A DNA stretch of 64,000 nucleotides from Bog-950 sp046329535 (GCA_046329535.1 JAXLUN010000004.1:310001-374000); one strand, 5' to 3'. Shown: positions 17,572 through 27,902, counted from the stretch's first letter. Numbers and translations are program-made. The notes: generated by a model from the sequence alone, not told the origin.

Positions 17572-19245
17572 ATGAAAAAAAGTATCTTCTTTTCTATCGC
17601 CTGTTTCATCATGGCAGCAACTTTTGCTCAAGTTTCGGTAACGGTGGGGCCTTATTTACAAAGCCCTACGCCAACCAGCGTAAAAGTGCTTTGGCGTACC
17701 GATTCTTTAACGACTGTAAAGGTAACTTATGGTACTAATCTCAACGCGCTGACACAAGCGGTTATAGATACTGCGGTATCGAGCAGACATGCGGTGAAGC
17801 TGAGTAATCTGAGTCCGTATACCCGCTATTACTATGCTATATATAACGATACGGTTTTGGCCGAAGGTGGTGACAGCCTGCACACCTTCAGAACTTTTCC
17901 TGTGTCGGGTACAAATACCCCGGTACGGGTTTGGGCTATTGGAGATTTTGGTAAAGGCAACGACAAACAAGCCCGCGTTCGCGATGCCTATGCTAACTAC
18001 GATAGTATAGGTACCGATTTGTGGTTATGGTTGGGCGATAATGTATATCAAGATGGTACAGAAGCAGAGTATCTCACCAAGGTATTCGATTCCGTTTACG
18101 GTTATCAGAAAATAATGAAACATCTGCCTTTTGAGCCCTCTCCTGGCAATCATGATTACAACAGCATTGCTCCGGTGGGTTCTTCTATTGACCCGCTGCA
18201 AAACACAGGGCCTTATTTCGATTTGGTAGATGTGTATAAAAATGCAGAAGCCGGAGGCGTGGCTACAGGCCATGAGCTGTTCTATTCATTCGATTACGGT
18301 AATGTACATTTTGTATCGCTCAATTCAGAAATAGGCTCCATCTTTTCAGCTTCTTACGATTGGACCGGGGCCAGCCCGTTCAATACTTTTACCACATCCC
18401 CCATGAGCCAGTGGCTGCATCAGGATTTGCAGGCCAACACCAAACCCTGGACGGTGGTTTACTTTCATCAACCGCCCTATACCGATGGCTCGCACGATGC
18501 GGGCAGTTTCTGGGAAATTTACATGCGCGCCATGCGCCAGAACTTTGCCGAAATATGGGAACAATACGGTGTTGATTTAGTCTTGTGTGGCCACAGCCAC
18601 GTGTATGAGAGGAGTTATCTGGTAAGGGGCGCTTACGAAGAAGCAGCCGACATAACCGTGTTTAATTATGTGCAAACCACATCGGGTGTAGAGGCGCAGG
18701 GCGAGGCTTATATTAAATATACACAGGGAACCAATGCCAATTACGGAACCGTTTATGTAGTGCAGGGCAACTCAGGCAGTTCCGATGATGCACCGCCTTT
18801 CGGGCATCCTTATATGTATGCCGAGTATGGCTGCGATACCTGTTGCGGCTCTTTAGTACTGGATATTGACAGCAACCGTCTGGATGGCCGGCATATTGAT
18901 ATGTATGGTCAGGAGCAAGACCATTTTACCATTTACAAAGTGTTTGGTGCCGCGCCCAGCGGGGTGAAAGAACTGGCCGATGTGGTTTTCGATAAACTAA
19001 GCATTGTCCCCAATCCATTCAGTAACAGCACCACGGTATCATTTGACCTGAATAAGAGCGAGCTGGTACAAGTTAACTTGCTGGATGCGCTGGGTCAGGT
19101 AGTGCCGGTGTTTGAAGGCGATATGCCCAAAGGCAATAACCGCCTGGAGATTAATGCCACTAAACTGAAACTGGCCAAGGGTGTATATACCGTTCAGCTA
19201 AAGGCTCAGGACCGACAGCTAAGCCGACAGATAGTTATTCAATAA
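17572..19245 (+). CDS. Secreted purple-acid-phosphatase-like metallophosphoesterase with T9SS type A domain
   Basis: The frame is open from 17509, but ATG at 17572 gives a proper signal peptide (MKKSIFFSIACF, ending TFAQ) and 557 residues; the upstream 21 codons are probably leader. An N-terminal fibronectin-like domain (about 25-120, starting VGPYLQSPTPTSVKVLWRT) precedes the catalytic domain, as in purple acid phosphatases. Metal motifs in order: GDFGKGND, GDNVYQDG, PGNHDYN, YFHQPPYTDG and LCGHSHVYERSY, so all five metallophosphatase blocks are present. The last ~80 residues start LSIVPNPFSNS and form the type A sorting domain. Likely hydrolyses phosphate esters outside the cell, which fits the phosphate-uptake genes 3 kb upstream, though they are not in one operon. 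Confidence 0.9.
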   Translation: MKKSIFFSIACFIMAATFAQVSVTVGPYLQSPTPTSVKVLWRTDSLTTVKVTYGTNLNALTQAVIDTAVSSRHAVKLSNLSPYTRYYYAIYNDTVLAEGGDSLHTFRTFPVSGTNTPVRVWAIGDFGKGNDKQARVRDAYANYDSIGTDLWLWLGDNVYQDGTEAEYLTKVFDSVYGYQKIMKHLPFEPSPGNHDYNSIAPVGSSIDPLQNTGPYFDLVDVYKNAEAGGVATGHELFYSFDYGNVHFVSLNSEIGSIFSASYDWTGASPFNTFTTSPMSQWLHQDLQANTKPWTVVYFHQPPYTDGSHDAGSFWEIYMRAMRQNFAEIWEQYGVDLVLCGHSHVYERSYLVRGAYEEAADITVFNYVQTTSGVEAQGEAYIKYTQGTNANYGTVYVVQGNSGSSDDAPPFGHPYMYAEYGCDTCCGSLVLDIDSNRLDGRHIDMYGQEQDHFTIYKVFGAAPSGVKELADVVFDKLSIVPNPFSNSTTVSFDLNKSELVQVNLLDALGQVVPVFEGDMPKGNNRLEINATKLKLAKGVYTVQLKAQDRQLSRQIVIQ

Positions 19246-19261
19246 GCCAGCTTACTGAAAC

Positions 19262-19292
19262 AAAAAAGCCCCGAATAAATCGGGGCTTTTTT
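19262..19292. terminator. Bidirectional terminator (metallophosphatase / tRNA-Lys)
   Basis: AAAAAAGCCCCGA / TCGGGGCTTTTTT, perfect 13-bp stem with a 5-nt loop. It serves the plus-strand phosphatase gene and lies 5 bp beyond the 3' end of the minus-strand tRNA-Lys. Confidence 0.92.
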
Positions 19293-19297
19293 GTTTG

Positions 19298-19370
19298 TGA
19301 TTTCGATGGGATTCGAACCCATGACCCATACATTAAAAGTGTATTGCTCTACCAACTGAGCTACGAAATC
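19298..19370 (-). tRNA. tRNA-Lys (anticodon TTT)
   Basis: On the minus strand the cloverleaf reads with acceptor GATTTCG/CGAAATC, D stem GCTC/GAGC, anticodon stem ATACA/TGTAT around loop CTTTTAA (anticodon TTT), and T arm ATGGG-TTCGAAT-CCCAT. Discriminator A; the CCA end is not encoded. 73 nt. Confidence 0.97.
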
Positions 19371-19453
19371 GAACCGTCTTTTTTCAAAGAGAGCGCAAAT
19401 ATAGATTCTTTGATTAAAAATGAAAGTGCAGCGAGATAAATTTTTACTAGAGC

Positions 19454-19975
19454 TTACTTCTTCTCTAATATCACTCCTTCGGCCAGAAACACCAGTTCTT
19501 TTTTAGGCTCGGTAATTTGTGCTATTTCTTCTTTGCTTTTGCCGGCATCTTGGGCATAGTGTTGTAATTCGGCTACCGAAGTTTCGTTCCAAGAAGCTAC
19601 GCCTTGTGCGTAGAATGTTTTGCCGCCACTGTCTTTAGGCACAAAAAAGCCATAGTCTTTAAAGCGAATGCGCATGGTTTTGCCGTTACCTAAATCGGCA
19701 GTCATCCAGCAGCCTTTAACCTGGCAGGCGGCTACCACCGTACCGGTAACTTTTACACTCAGTTCTTTTTCGCCTTTCATCTTCTCCTGAAAAGCGACCA
19801 TATCGATAGCACCATCTTTCGTAATAGCCGCTCCATAACCACCCTGTGCCGATGCTTTGGTATTCTTTTTAGTCGGCTTTTCTTTTTCAGGGTCGCATTG
19901 TTTTCCGTTTTGTGCCTTAGCTAAACCCAGGGTTAGTATAACCGAGAGCAGGCAGAGCCATATTTTCTTGTTCAT
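19454..19975 (-). CDS. DUF4920 domain secreted protein
   Basis: 173 residues. Signal peptide about 1-21 (ends AKAQ), a Lys/Thr-rich linker, then the DUF4920 core: CQVKGCWMTADLGNG and RIRFKDYGFFVPKDSGGK with conserved cysteines in CQxKGCWM. The family is common in Bacteroidota and has no assigned function. Last gene of a minus-strand cluster; its ATG overlaps the stop of the flavoprotein gene by 4 bp, so translation is probably coupled. Confidence 0.85.
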   Translation of the reverse strand: MNKKIWLCLLSVILTLGLAKAQNGKQCDPEKEKPTKKNTKASAQGGYGAAITKDGAIDMVAFQEKMKGEKELSVKVTGTVVAACQVKGCWMTADLGNGKTMRIRFKDYGFFVPKDSGGKTFYAQGVASWNETSVAELQHYAQDAGKSKEEIAQITEPKKELVFLAEGVILEKK

Positions 19976-21216
19976 GATTTTGTTTTTTGGTGGCGTGAAA
20001 ATAAAAGTTTGAAATAAAAGGAAGGGCTTTTCAGTCGGGCGCGTAAGTCAATATCTTCAAACATGCAGGAGATGGTTTCGCTAAGCAAAGGATTGTTATT
20101 CGCCTTGCGCACTACAAAATTGAACAGGCTTGGAAAGTGAATGAGTTGCTGCATGCGGTAGGAGAGTTGCAGTTCGCTCCAAAGCCTTTGGTAGAGCAGT
20201 TGGTCATACTGTTTCATGAAAGCAGCTGAGAAATTGTTTTGCTGTAAACATTTTTCCACCTGTTCGGCCGCATACATACCGCTCATCAGCGCATTGCCAA
20301 TACCTTCTCCGGTAAAAGGGTCAATGAGCATGGCTGCATCACCGCACAACATATAATTATTGCCCGAGAGATTTCTTTTTTTAGAACCTAAAGGCAGGCC
20401 ATATAGTTTGACCTCACCAATTTTTTCGGCCTGTGCCAGCCGGGCTTTAATCACCGGGTTGTTTTCCAGAATAGATTCAAAAGCTTTTTTGAGGTTGATT
20501 TTTTTAGCGGTCATTTTATCGGCCCGCATGCCCACCCCGATGTTGGCGCCTCCGTTAGGCAAGGGAAAAATCCAGAAGTAGCCGGGTAAAAATTCTTTCA
20601 GAAAATGGAGCTCAATAAAATTCTCAGCATCCATTCCCGACACATTTTTGTAATAAGCCCGCAGGCCGAAACAGTTGTGGGCGGGTTCGGTTGGCAGTCC
20701 GGCTATGTTTTTGGTAAAAGCCGAGTGTGCGCCATCGCAGGCTATAATTATTTTGGCCTGATAGGTGATGCCGTTTTTGGTGATGGCCGTCAGACAATTT
20801 TCACCAGTCTGGTAATCTCTTATTTCCGTGCCCTCCAGCAGCTCCACAAGCGGGTTGCTTTTTACTTTTTCAATCAGCCAGTTATCAAAATCAATGCGTT
20901 TGGAAATAAAACCGGGAGCAGTCTGTTTTTCTTTTCGGGTGATAAAAGGCACCCGCAAGGCTTCTCCGTTAGGAGCCACAAAGGTAACTCCCCACGAGCC
21001 GAGAAATTGATTGTTCGTGCTGATTTCCTTCACCAGATTTTTCCAGTTTGTTCAGCACTTCAACCACTTTGCCGCTCAGGCATCGCCACAAATTTTATCG
21101 CGCGGAAAAAATTCTTTGTCAACCAGAACGGAACGGATACCTTTTTTGGCCGGAAACAAGCGTCACGCAACCTGCAGGCCGGCACCTATAATTAATACAT
21201 CCGTTTGTACTGCCAT
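19972..21216 (-). CDS. Geranylgeranyl-reductase-type FAD-dependent oxidoreductase, 5' end frameshifted
   Basis: The intact part (19972-21033, 353 residues) lacks the FAD Rossmann motif but has the downstream flavoprotein motif CGDAAMLIDPFTGEGIGNAL and the family's IFPLPNGGANIGVG. The missing N-terminus is present upstream: from ATG at 21216 the sequence encodes MAVQTDVLIIGAG, then (in shifted frames) PAGCVT, AKKGIRSVLVDKEFFPRDKICGDA and LSGKVVEVLNKLEK. Joining these needs about five single-base corrections, at CC, G, T and G runs around 21160-21180, 21077-21081 and 21035-21040. The start and the body are in the same frame, but two stops intervene. Either a decayed gene or a poorly called stretch. 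It starts 20 bp after the DUF5723 gene and overlaps DUF4920 by 4 bp. Confidence 0.8.
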
Positions 21217-21236
21217 GTTTGCGCTTAGCGAAATAT

Positions 21237-22557
21237 TTAGAAAGACCACGCAGATATAAGCCAGTGCCTGTAATGCGATAAGGCTACCAAACCAATCAGG
21301 TTGCCGGTGCCTAAGGCCACGTCAGTATTTCCATGATTTGGAAAACTCCGCACCCAGATTAAACAGACTGTAACCTCCGGCTCCGGCACTTACGGAGAAC
21401 ACCATATCGGGCTTAATGAAGTAGTTGGCTTTTAAATAGCCATACACGTTGTAGTTCTTGATATAACGATACTGTAACCCGGCTGTGAGTACCAGGCGGT
21501 CTTTCAGCAAAGGTTTTGAAAAGGTTACCGATGCAGTAAATGGCATAAACAACGAATACTCATTGTTAGAACGGGTTGGTAAATAAGAGCGCACCGCACT
21601 ATCTAAGTTAAGTGTATCAAACGTTTGACTACTAAAGTTGAGTAAATCGGGAATAACAAAGCCCTGAAAATGGACTGATTTAGTACCTGAGTAATTTACT
21701 GCATTGGTTTTGCGCATTTTAATAAAGCCCAGGTCAGATAACTCAAAAGAAAGTTTCCATTTGTTTTGGTTCATGAAGGCCAGGTGTAAATCGGCAGCAG
21801 GGCCTAAGCCGTTTAAATCACCAAATTTGGCGGCACCTTCTTTGGCTGTATTGAAGGTAAGGTTATAATTGATGTCAACATACTCTCCGTCTGGGGCGGT
21901 GTATATAGAACTTTTTCGCGTAGCCAGCTCCTGCTGATTAATAACCTGTAAAAAGGATAAGGCAACGCCAAACTGCATTTGATACTTGCCATAATCTATT
22001 TTCTTTTTAAGCCCCAGCGTGTATTGGTTGTAGATGTAATTGTAAAAACGGATATTGCTGAAGTCTGCCGTGTCACCTTCAAAGCGGGCATTACCGTAAA
22101 ATATAGTTTCAAAAGCTTCTTTCGGTGCCGCAATGTTTCTCATTTGGCGATGGTTGTAGCTTCCAAACAAGGTAGCATCCCATTTTTTTAACTTGGCACT
22201 GAAGGTGGCCCCTGTTTTAAGATTATCTTCGAACATGAAACTATTGCTCATCCGGTTATCGGCCCGGGCAATCAGGGCAGAAGAAATGGGTTGTTTAAAC
22301 AGTAGCTTAAATACAAACCCTGCCGGTACTTCTCTTGAATTGGCGCTGTAGTCAAAGCCAACGGCTGCCCGGTAAAGAGCTCCGCTTCGCAACTCTTCGC
22401 TGAATACATTATTGATGGTGGAAGAGGTATAGTTGTAAAGCAGCGGGTTGTGTGCTTCAGCGTTTGTATCAACCTTAAAAACTGTTGTGGTAGAATCCTG
22501 TGCATTCAACCGGATAACACCGGCCATACATATAACTGCCCAAAAAATATTTCTCAT
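21237..22557 (-). CDS. DUF5723 family outer-membrane protein, C-terminus frameshifted
   Basis: Signal peptide about 1-19, then a beta-barrel-like protein with the DUF5723 features (start of the mature part HNPLLYNYTS, later LSFELSDLGFIKMRKT). The uninterrupted frame stops at 21322 after SKSWKY, but the next frame continues without a gap as DVALGTGNLIGLVALSHYR and ends RHWLISAWSF with a stop at 21237-21239. That tail is typical of the family, so about two bases (likely GGG called as G in TACTGGGACG) are missing near 21323. The family is a PorP/OmpP1-like barrel of unknown function. It lies 19 bp after the lipoprotein gene and 20 bp before the flavoprotein gene. Confidence 0.78.
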
Positions 22558-22576
22558 TTCTATGCTTGTTGGCTAA

Positions 22577-24697
22577 TCAAAATTTGGCATTCACCTGATA
22601 GTTAAACCGAGCGGTGAATGTAACTCCTAATGTGTAATCGCTGTATATTTTTAAGTATTGACCATTGCAGGTAGTGGTGTTGGAATGGGTTGAAAAATCG
22701 GCAGTAATAACCGCATGTTTCGCTCTTTTTACATTGGCCATTCTTTCTTCACTTACATACAGTGGTATCTTACTTTTTTTAGGGGCATCTGACTTGCAGC
22801 TGCCATTCAAATCGGCTGCTGCAATGTTTGAATTATTTACCAGAGTATCTACCATCACCCAGTTTTCGTCATATAAAACCATGGTAATGTTTGATGCAAT
22901 GGGGTATCTGTTTTCGGCAATTACGTTGATAACTCCATCAGTAATGCCGGCTACATTCGTATTCGTCTGGCTGATATCAAAGTCAATAGTGTCCTGAAGC
23001 AATAGACTGTTAGCTATCAGCGATAAAGGAACCTCTGCATTCAGATTAATTTTCAGGTTACTCTCCAGGTAGGCGAAATCGCGATATTGCTGCGTATTGC
23101 CGCCTGTGTTGGTTTTTACCTGTACATCATATTTTAGTTTATTGGGTAAAATGCCAATCAAATCTTTAATATTCGAATTACTGCTGTTCACCAAAAAGTT
23201 GTTTACCGAAGGGGTTAATGGAAAGTCAGTAGCTCGGTTAATGACGAGTGGCTGCCCAAGTATAGAACCTGACAGATTTCTCATTCCGTTATTCGGACTA
23301 ATGGCTGTAAGTCCGTTTATTCTCACTTCACCATCTACCCCAATTCCGTTTTCTACCGAAATATTCATTTTTACATCTTCCAGGTCAAGCGAACCAGACT
23401 TGAACATATCCAGGAAGGCAAAGTCTGCGCTATCCACTGCGGTCACGGTATCTCTGCCGGCATATCCTTTAATGTAGTTAGGTGCCACATCAATAATCTC
23501 ATATCGAATATTCAAGCTATCTGCCAGTGTAATATGTCTGGTAATTCCCGAGGAATCAATATGGGCAATAATGCGCTGGGTATAGGTGTTGAATTTAGAA
23601 CCGTCCTTACCTGTCAGGCTAATGGCATAGCCTTTCATATCAATCATCTTGTCAATAGTTACCGGTTGATTAGGGGCGGCTGCCGGTACAGTGGTAAATT
23701 CCTTTAAAGGATTACCAAAGTTATCGTAAGCACCCACCAGGGTATATTCCAGGTAAAGTTGCTCCTGTACTGAACTGGTGATGTATATATGTAAGAAACC
23801 GGTTCTTGCATCAATGTAAGTGAATTTTCTTTCCCCTATGTTTTGGGTTACTTCTTCGGTAATATCCACTACATCCTGCGGTGGGAACTTAGCCCAGGCT
23901 TCGGAGGCTCTTAACCGGGTAACAAAAAGGCGAAGCTCAATAAAGTTTGATGTATCTACAGGAACTGAAACGCCACCACTTCCCGGAGTGCTGAGATTGG
24001 TGATATTAAAGTCTAACTGGCTGGTTACTCTTGCACCTCCCAATGGAATAACAAAGAAAACCGAATCTTTGGCCGGAATGTATGGCAGATTATAAGTAGC
24101 TACTAATGAGTTATCACTGCTGTTAGTGAGTTTGCAGGTAGCTCCGCTTACCGGTATAGGCAGGTTGTTTACTGCCCAAACTTCAACATCTCCCGATACC
24201 AAAATGGCGCTGTCAAAAAAGTTTGTAGCATCAAAGTGGAACGCTCCCGGATTAAATCCATTAAGCGGAGGCATGGGAATGCTGCTGCCGTTTTGTCCTA
24301 AAATAAACTGGCCTAACAATTGAGTTGTAGGGTCAGCATTGCTAAGCATGCTGGTAGCCAAAAAGCCAAGCGAGGTTCTAAACCTTACCACTTGGTTGGG
24401 CAGTTTCAAACTGTCGAGGGTGAATTTTTGACCAATGGAAGTATCAGGTATGTTAACCAACTGGTCTGCCAGGTTAAAAGAATAGAGCGAAGATTTATAG
24501 GCCAGTGTTAGTGAGTTATCCGGATTAGTAACCAGCGATGAATCTTTCACTAAATTTTGAAGCGATAAAGTAGAAGTAGCAATGGGAACCAGAAGTTCGG
24601 TATTCCATGAAGTACGGGCGTCTTTTTTGCAGGAATACATGACCGACAGTATAGCTACGGCCAAAACAACGGTCACACTACGATGCAGTATTTTCAT
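22577..24697 (-). CDS. Large lipoprotein of unknown function
   Basis: 706 residues. N-terminal hydrophobic segment ends in the lipobox VMYSC (Cys23) followed by KKD, a Bacteroidota lipoprotein start, so it is probably anchored to a membrane facing the periplasm or cell surface. The rest is Ser/Asn/Thr-rich and beta-rich, with no enzyme motif that I recognise. First gene of the minus-strand cluster with the DUF5723 barrel, the flavoprotein and DUF4920; a lipoprotein next to a barrel suggests the two act together at the outer membrane. No T9SS domain. Confidence 0.75.
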   Translation of the reverse strand: MKILHRSVTVVLAVAILSVMYSCKKDARTSWNTELLVPIATSTLSLQNLVKDSSLVTNPDNSLTLAYKSSLYSFNLADQLVNIPDTSIGQKFTLDSLKLPNQVVRFRTSLGFLATSMLSNADPTTQLLGQFILGQNGSSIPMPPLNGFNPGAFHFDATNFFDSAILVSGDVEVWAVNNLPIPVSGATCKLTNSSDNSLVATYNLPYIPAKDSVFFVIPLGGARVTSQLDFNITNLSTPGSGGVSVPVDTSNFIELRLFVTRLRASEAWAKFPPQDVVDITEEVTQNIGERKFTYIDARTGFLHIYITSSVQEQLYLEYTLVGAYDNFGNPLKEFTTVPAAAPNQPVTIDKMIDMKGYAISLTGKDGSKFNTYTQRIIAHIDSSGITRHITLADSLNIRYEIIDVAPNYIKGYAGRDTVTAVDSADFAFLDMFKSGSLDLEDVKMNISVENGIGVDGEVRINGLTAISPNNGMRNLSGSILGQPLVINRATDFPLTPSVNNFLVNSSNSNIKDLIGILPNKLKYDVQVKTNTGGNTQQYRDFAYLESNLKINLNAEVPLSLIANSLLLQDTIDFDISQTNTNVAGITDGVINVIAENRYPIASNITMVLYDENWVMVDTLVNNSNIAAADLNGSCKSDAPKKSKIPLYVSEERMANVKRAKHAVITADFSTHSNTTTCNGQYLKIYSDYTLGVTFTARFNYQVNAKF

Positions 24698-24918
24698 AAT
24701 TCGTTTTAAGATTTTAAAGGTATCAAAATTGACGAGCCGTTAAGTCTGCGCGAATGTAACGTAGAAATGAAATAAATAGGAGTTTGAACATAAATAAAGG
24801 TTTACTGTTCAGTAATTATAACGGATTATGGGAAATTCAAAATAACTCAATAGATATTCTGTTGAAAACATGACAGAACTATGACAATTTGCATTTGATT
24901 GTTTGTCGGTTTTAGTAC

Positions 24919-24926
24919 TATATTTG
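24919..24926 (+). promoter_or_regulatory. Bacteroidota-type promoter of the propeller gene
   Basis: TATATTTG is an exact TAnnTTTG -7 box, 46 bp before the ATG at 24973. A TTTG 21 bp upstream (24894-24897) may be the -33 element. Confidence 0.55.
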
Positions 24927-24972
24927 TCGGCCTCTAATTAGAAAGAACCTGAAAATACAATACATCACAATT

Positions 24973-27885
24973 ATGAAAAAGCAATTTAATCTTGTTGCCT
25001 TCACGCTTATTTTTCTTTCGCTTGCAGCGTATTATGTTGTAAATACAACTGTACCGGGCGAGTTTAAACTGGAAGAAATGACTAAAGAGGAAGGAAACGG
25101 AAATCAGAAAGCCCAACGTGCCCGAGAGGCTATGGAATGGCGCAATGCCAAACTGTTAGATGAAAATGGTCAATTTCATTCATCATATATGGCTAATGCT
25201 ATTAAACAGGCAGATGAATTGAAACAAACCGGAAACCGGGCCGGAGCCTTAAACCTTCAGTGGGAAGAACTGGGGCCGGATAACGTAGGCGGAAGAACCC
25301 GTGCTATTCTAATTGACCGCAGAGATGCCAGCCGAAACACCATTTACGCAGGCGGTGTTGGTGGAGGAATGTGGAAATCTACTGATGGAGCTAATACTTG
25401 GAACAGACTCTCCGGATGGAATCAATGGTTGACAGTTTCCTGCATAGATCAGGGGGCTAACGGAACTATTTTTGTAGGAACCGGAGAAGGTTTATCAAAT
25501 GCAGGCTCAACTTCTTTCAATTCAGGAAATGTGGGTGGTGGTATCTTCCGCTTAGACGCTAATGATAACCCGATTCAAATTACTCCGGATGAATATGGTG
25601 TATCCAATACCTTAACCGCTTCTGATACATTTTCTCTGGTCAACAGAATTGCAGTAAACCCGAATGATGAGAACCACATCATTGCTGCTACCGGTCGTGG
25701 CTTATTCCAAACACTGGACGGAGGATCCAGTTGGAATCAGATTTTGATTACCGGCATTACAAGCGGATCTGCCTGCGATGTAAAATGGGGTAGAGATGGA
25801 ATTACCATTTTTGCCGTTGTGGGAGGTAATAACAAGATTGTTACTTCACCTAACGGAGGTTTTTCATGGAGTAGAATTTCCAGTGCAAACAACTCTGGTT
25901 TCCCTGCAACACAAGGTAGGGTTGAAATTGCCATTGCACCAAGTAATCCAAATTATGTTTACGCGGCTATTGCTACCGGTGGAGGTGCTACTTATGCAGT
26001 ATACAGAACAACGAATGGAACAGACCCCAACAGCACTTGGGTATCTATTGGAAATAAAGGACCTTTGTTTGACCCATTTGGATCTAACAATCAAGGATGG
26101 TATGACAATGTAATTGCCGTGTCCCCTGCCGACCCCAACAAAATATACATGGGCGGAGTTGACTTTTATACATGGAGCAACCAAAGCGGCTGGAATCTGG
26201 CTGATGCCGGTTTAGGTGGCGGAAACGCAAATCCTTACTACATACATCCTGACAAACATGCCATTACTATCAGCCCGGATGATGCCAATACAATGTATGT
26301 TGGTTGCGATGGAGGTGTTTACAAATCTGTCAATGCGTTTTCTGCATTCCCATTTCCTTCTTTCTCTGTTAAAAACAGGGGATATAATGTAACCCAAAAT
26401 TACTCAGTGGCAGCCGGCATTGCCGGTGAAGTAATGGGTGGTGCTCAGGATAATGGAACCAACTATATCAACTTTTTAGGAAATACCCGTATGGCTTCTG
26501 AACAGGTAATCGGGGGGGACGGAACTTATGCCGAAATTTCTCACGTTGACCCGCGTATTATGTTTGGCGGAATTTACTTCGGACAAACATACCGTTCAGG
26601 AAACAAGGGAAGTTCATTTGATGGGTTTTATGATATCAAGATTGACTTACAAGGACAAAATCAACCTTCTGGTTGTGGTGGTCAACAAGATGCCAACGCT
26701 CCTTTCATTTCTCCGCACTGGTTAGGGGAAACATTCCATGCAGCAGGAGGAGTTAAGACAGTTCCTTTTAAAGCTACGGACAGAAAATACTTTACTGGAG
26801 AGCAGGTAACTTTACAAAGTGCTGCCGGCAAGTATAAATATCAATATGTCTTAACTACCGATGTTGATTCAGGAACTACAGTGCAATGTCCGGACTCCAT
26901 TCGTTCTCGTTATTTTGTTGCCTCTAATTGCGGTGTGTGGGTTACCTCCGAAGCACTTGACCTGAGTGTTATACCTAAATGGTATAAACTCTCTACCGGT
27001 ATGAACGGTATTGCCTACTCACTTTCTACATCTACCGATGGCAATGTTCTATACGTAGGAACATCCAGCGGTCGAGTTTATAAGTTTCCTAATGTCAACG
27101 TGCGTTGCGATACTACATCTTACCCGGCCGGTAATTCAGCCGGTGTGATTTTCCCAAGTGCAGCGGGCTACTCTAATTTTGCTGTAGCGTCCCGTCCAAT
27201 TGAAGGTATTAGTGTAGATCCCTACGATAATGATCACGTGGTGGCTGTTTGTTCTGGTTTCTCAACAACCGGTCAGGCACATGTATATGAAACAACTAAC
27301 GGTGGAACAACCTGGACTCCTCTTGTTACAGGTTTACCAAACATTCCTGTTTACGATGTGGTTACACATGATGCCAACACTATCATCATTGCCACTGAGC
27401 TTGGAATCTGGAGTTGGGATAGAACCAATGGAACATGGACCGAAGAAAATAACGGCTTACCTCGTGTTCCCGTTTATCGTTTAATTGAAAAGAATCTCTA
27501 CAACGAAGCCTGTAAAGTACTTTACATCGGAACACATGGAAGAGGTATGTGGCGCTCCACTACTTTAACTGCCGGAGGATGTTCAACAGTTGCCGGAGTT
27601 GAAGAAGTTAGTAAAGTATCTGAAATTACTAATCTGAGCATATTCCCTAATCCGGTTAGCTTGGGTTCAAAAATATCGTTGACTCTGGAAAAAGCCGACA
27701 ATATTACTTTCCGTGTATTTGATATGACTGGTAAACTTTACAAAGAGTTCTCCTCTAAAAATAATCATGCCGGAGAGAACTTGTTTGAATTGGATGCATC
27801 CGGTTTAAGTAATGGCACTTATGTGTTGGCGGCTACAGTAGCAAATGCAAGAACACAAAGCCGATTGTTTATAGTAGCTAAATAG
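24973..27885 (+). CDS. Secreted sialidase/VPS10-like beta-propeller protein with T9SS type A domain
   Basis: 970 residues. Residues 1-27 form a membrane-crossing signal. A charged linker leads to a propeller made of BNR/sortilin-type strands (GGVGGGMWKSTDGANTW, GRGLFQTLDGGSSW, VTSPNGGFSWSR, YETTNGGTTWTPL). It ends with GTHGRGMWRSTTL, the signature of this exo-alpha-sialidase-like/glycosyl-hydrolase group. I see no catalytic Arg triad of true sialidases, so binding is as likely as hydrolysis. The last ~85 residues (LSIFPNPVSLGS to LFIVAK) are the type A sorting domain. A G7 tract lies at 26512-26518. An 18-bp perfect terminator follows. Confidence 0.88.
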   Translation: MKKQFNLVAFTLIFLSLAAYYVVNTTVPGEFKLEEMTKEEGNGNQKAQRAREAMEWRNAKLLDENGQFHSSYMANAIKQADELKQTGNRAGALNLQWEELGPDNVGGRTRAILIDRRDASRNTIYAGGVGGGMWKSTDGANTWNRLSGWNQWLTVSCIDQGANGTIFVGTGEGLSNAGSTSFNSGNVGGGIFRLDANDNPIQITPDEYGVSNTLTASDTFSLVNRIAVNPNDENHIIAATGRGLFQTLDGGSSWNQILITGITSGSACDVKWGRDGITIFAVVGGNNKIVTSPNGGFSWSRISSANNSGFPATQGRVEIAIAPSNPNYVYAAIATGGGATYAVYRTTNGTDPNSTWVSIGNKGPLFDPFGSNNQGWYDNVIAVSPADPNKIYMGGVDFYTWSNQSGWNLADAGLGGGNANPYYIHPDKHAITISPDDANTMYVGCDGGVYKSVNAFSAFPFPSFSVKNRGYNVTQNYSVAAGIAGEVMGGAQDNGTNYINFLGNTRMASEQVIGGDGTYAEISHVDPRIMFGGIYFGQTYRSGNKGSSFDGFYDIKIDLQGQNQPSGCGGQQDANAPFISPHWLGETFHAAGGVKTVPFKATDRKYFTGEQVTLQSAAGKYKYQYVLTTDVDSGTTVQCPDSIRSRYFVASNCGVWVTSEALDLSVIPKWYKLSTGMNGIAYSLSTSTDGNVLYVGTSSGRVYKFPNVNVRCDTTSYPAGNSAGVIFPSAAGYSNFAVASRPIEGISVDPYDNDHVVAVCSGFSTTGQAHVYETTNGGTTWTPLVTGLPNIPVYDVVTHDANTIIIATELGIWSWDRTNGTWTEENNGLPRVPVYRLIEKNLYNEACKVLYIGTHGRGMWRSTTLTAGGCSTVAGVEEVSKVSEITNLSIFPNPVSLGSKISLTLEKADNITFRVFDMTGKLYKEFSSKNNHAGENLFELDASGLSNGTYVLAATVANARTQSRLFIVAK

Positions 27886-27902
27886 CTGATTGAATAGAGT
27901 AT

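Noticed and set aside
20605..21195. Plus-strand 196-codon open frame
   Set aside because: It is antisense to the flavoprotein gene, whose minus-strand motifs are clear; the plus-strand translation has no recognisable features.
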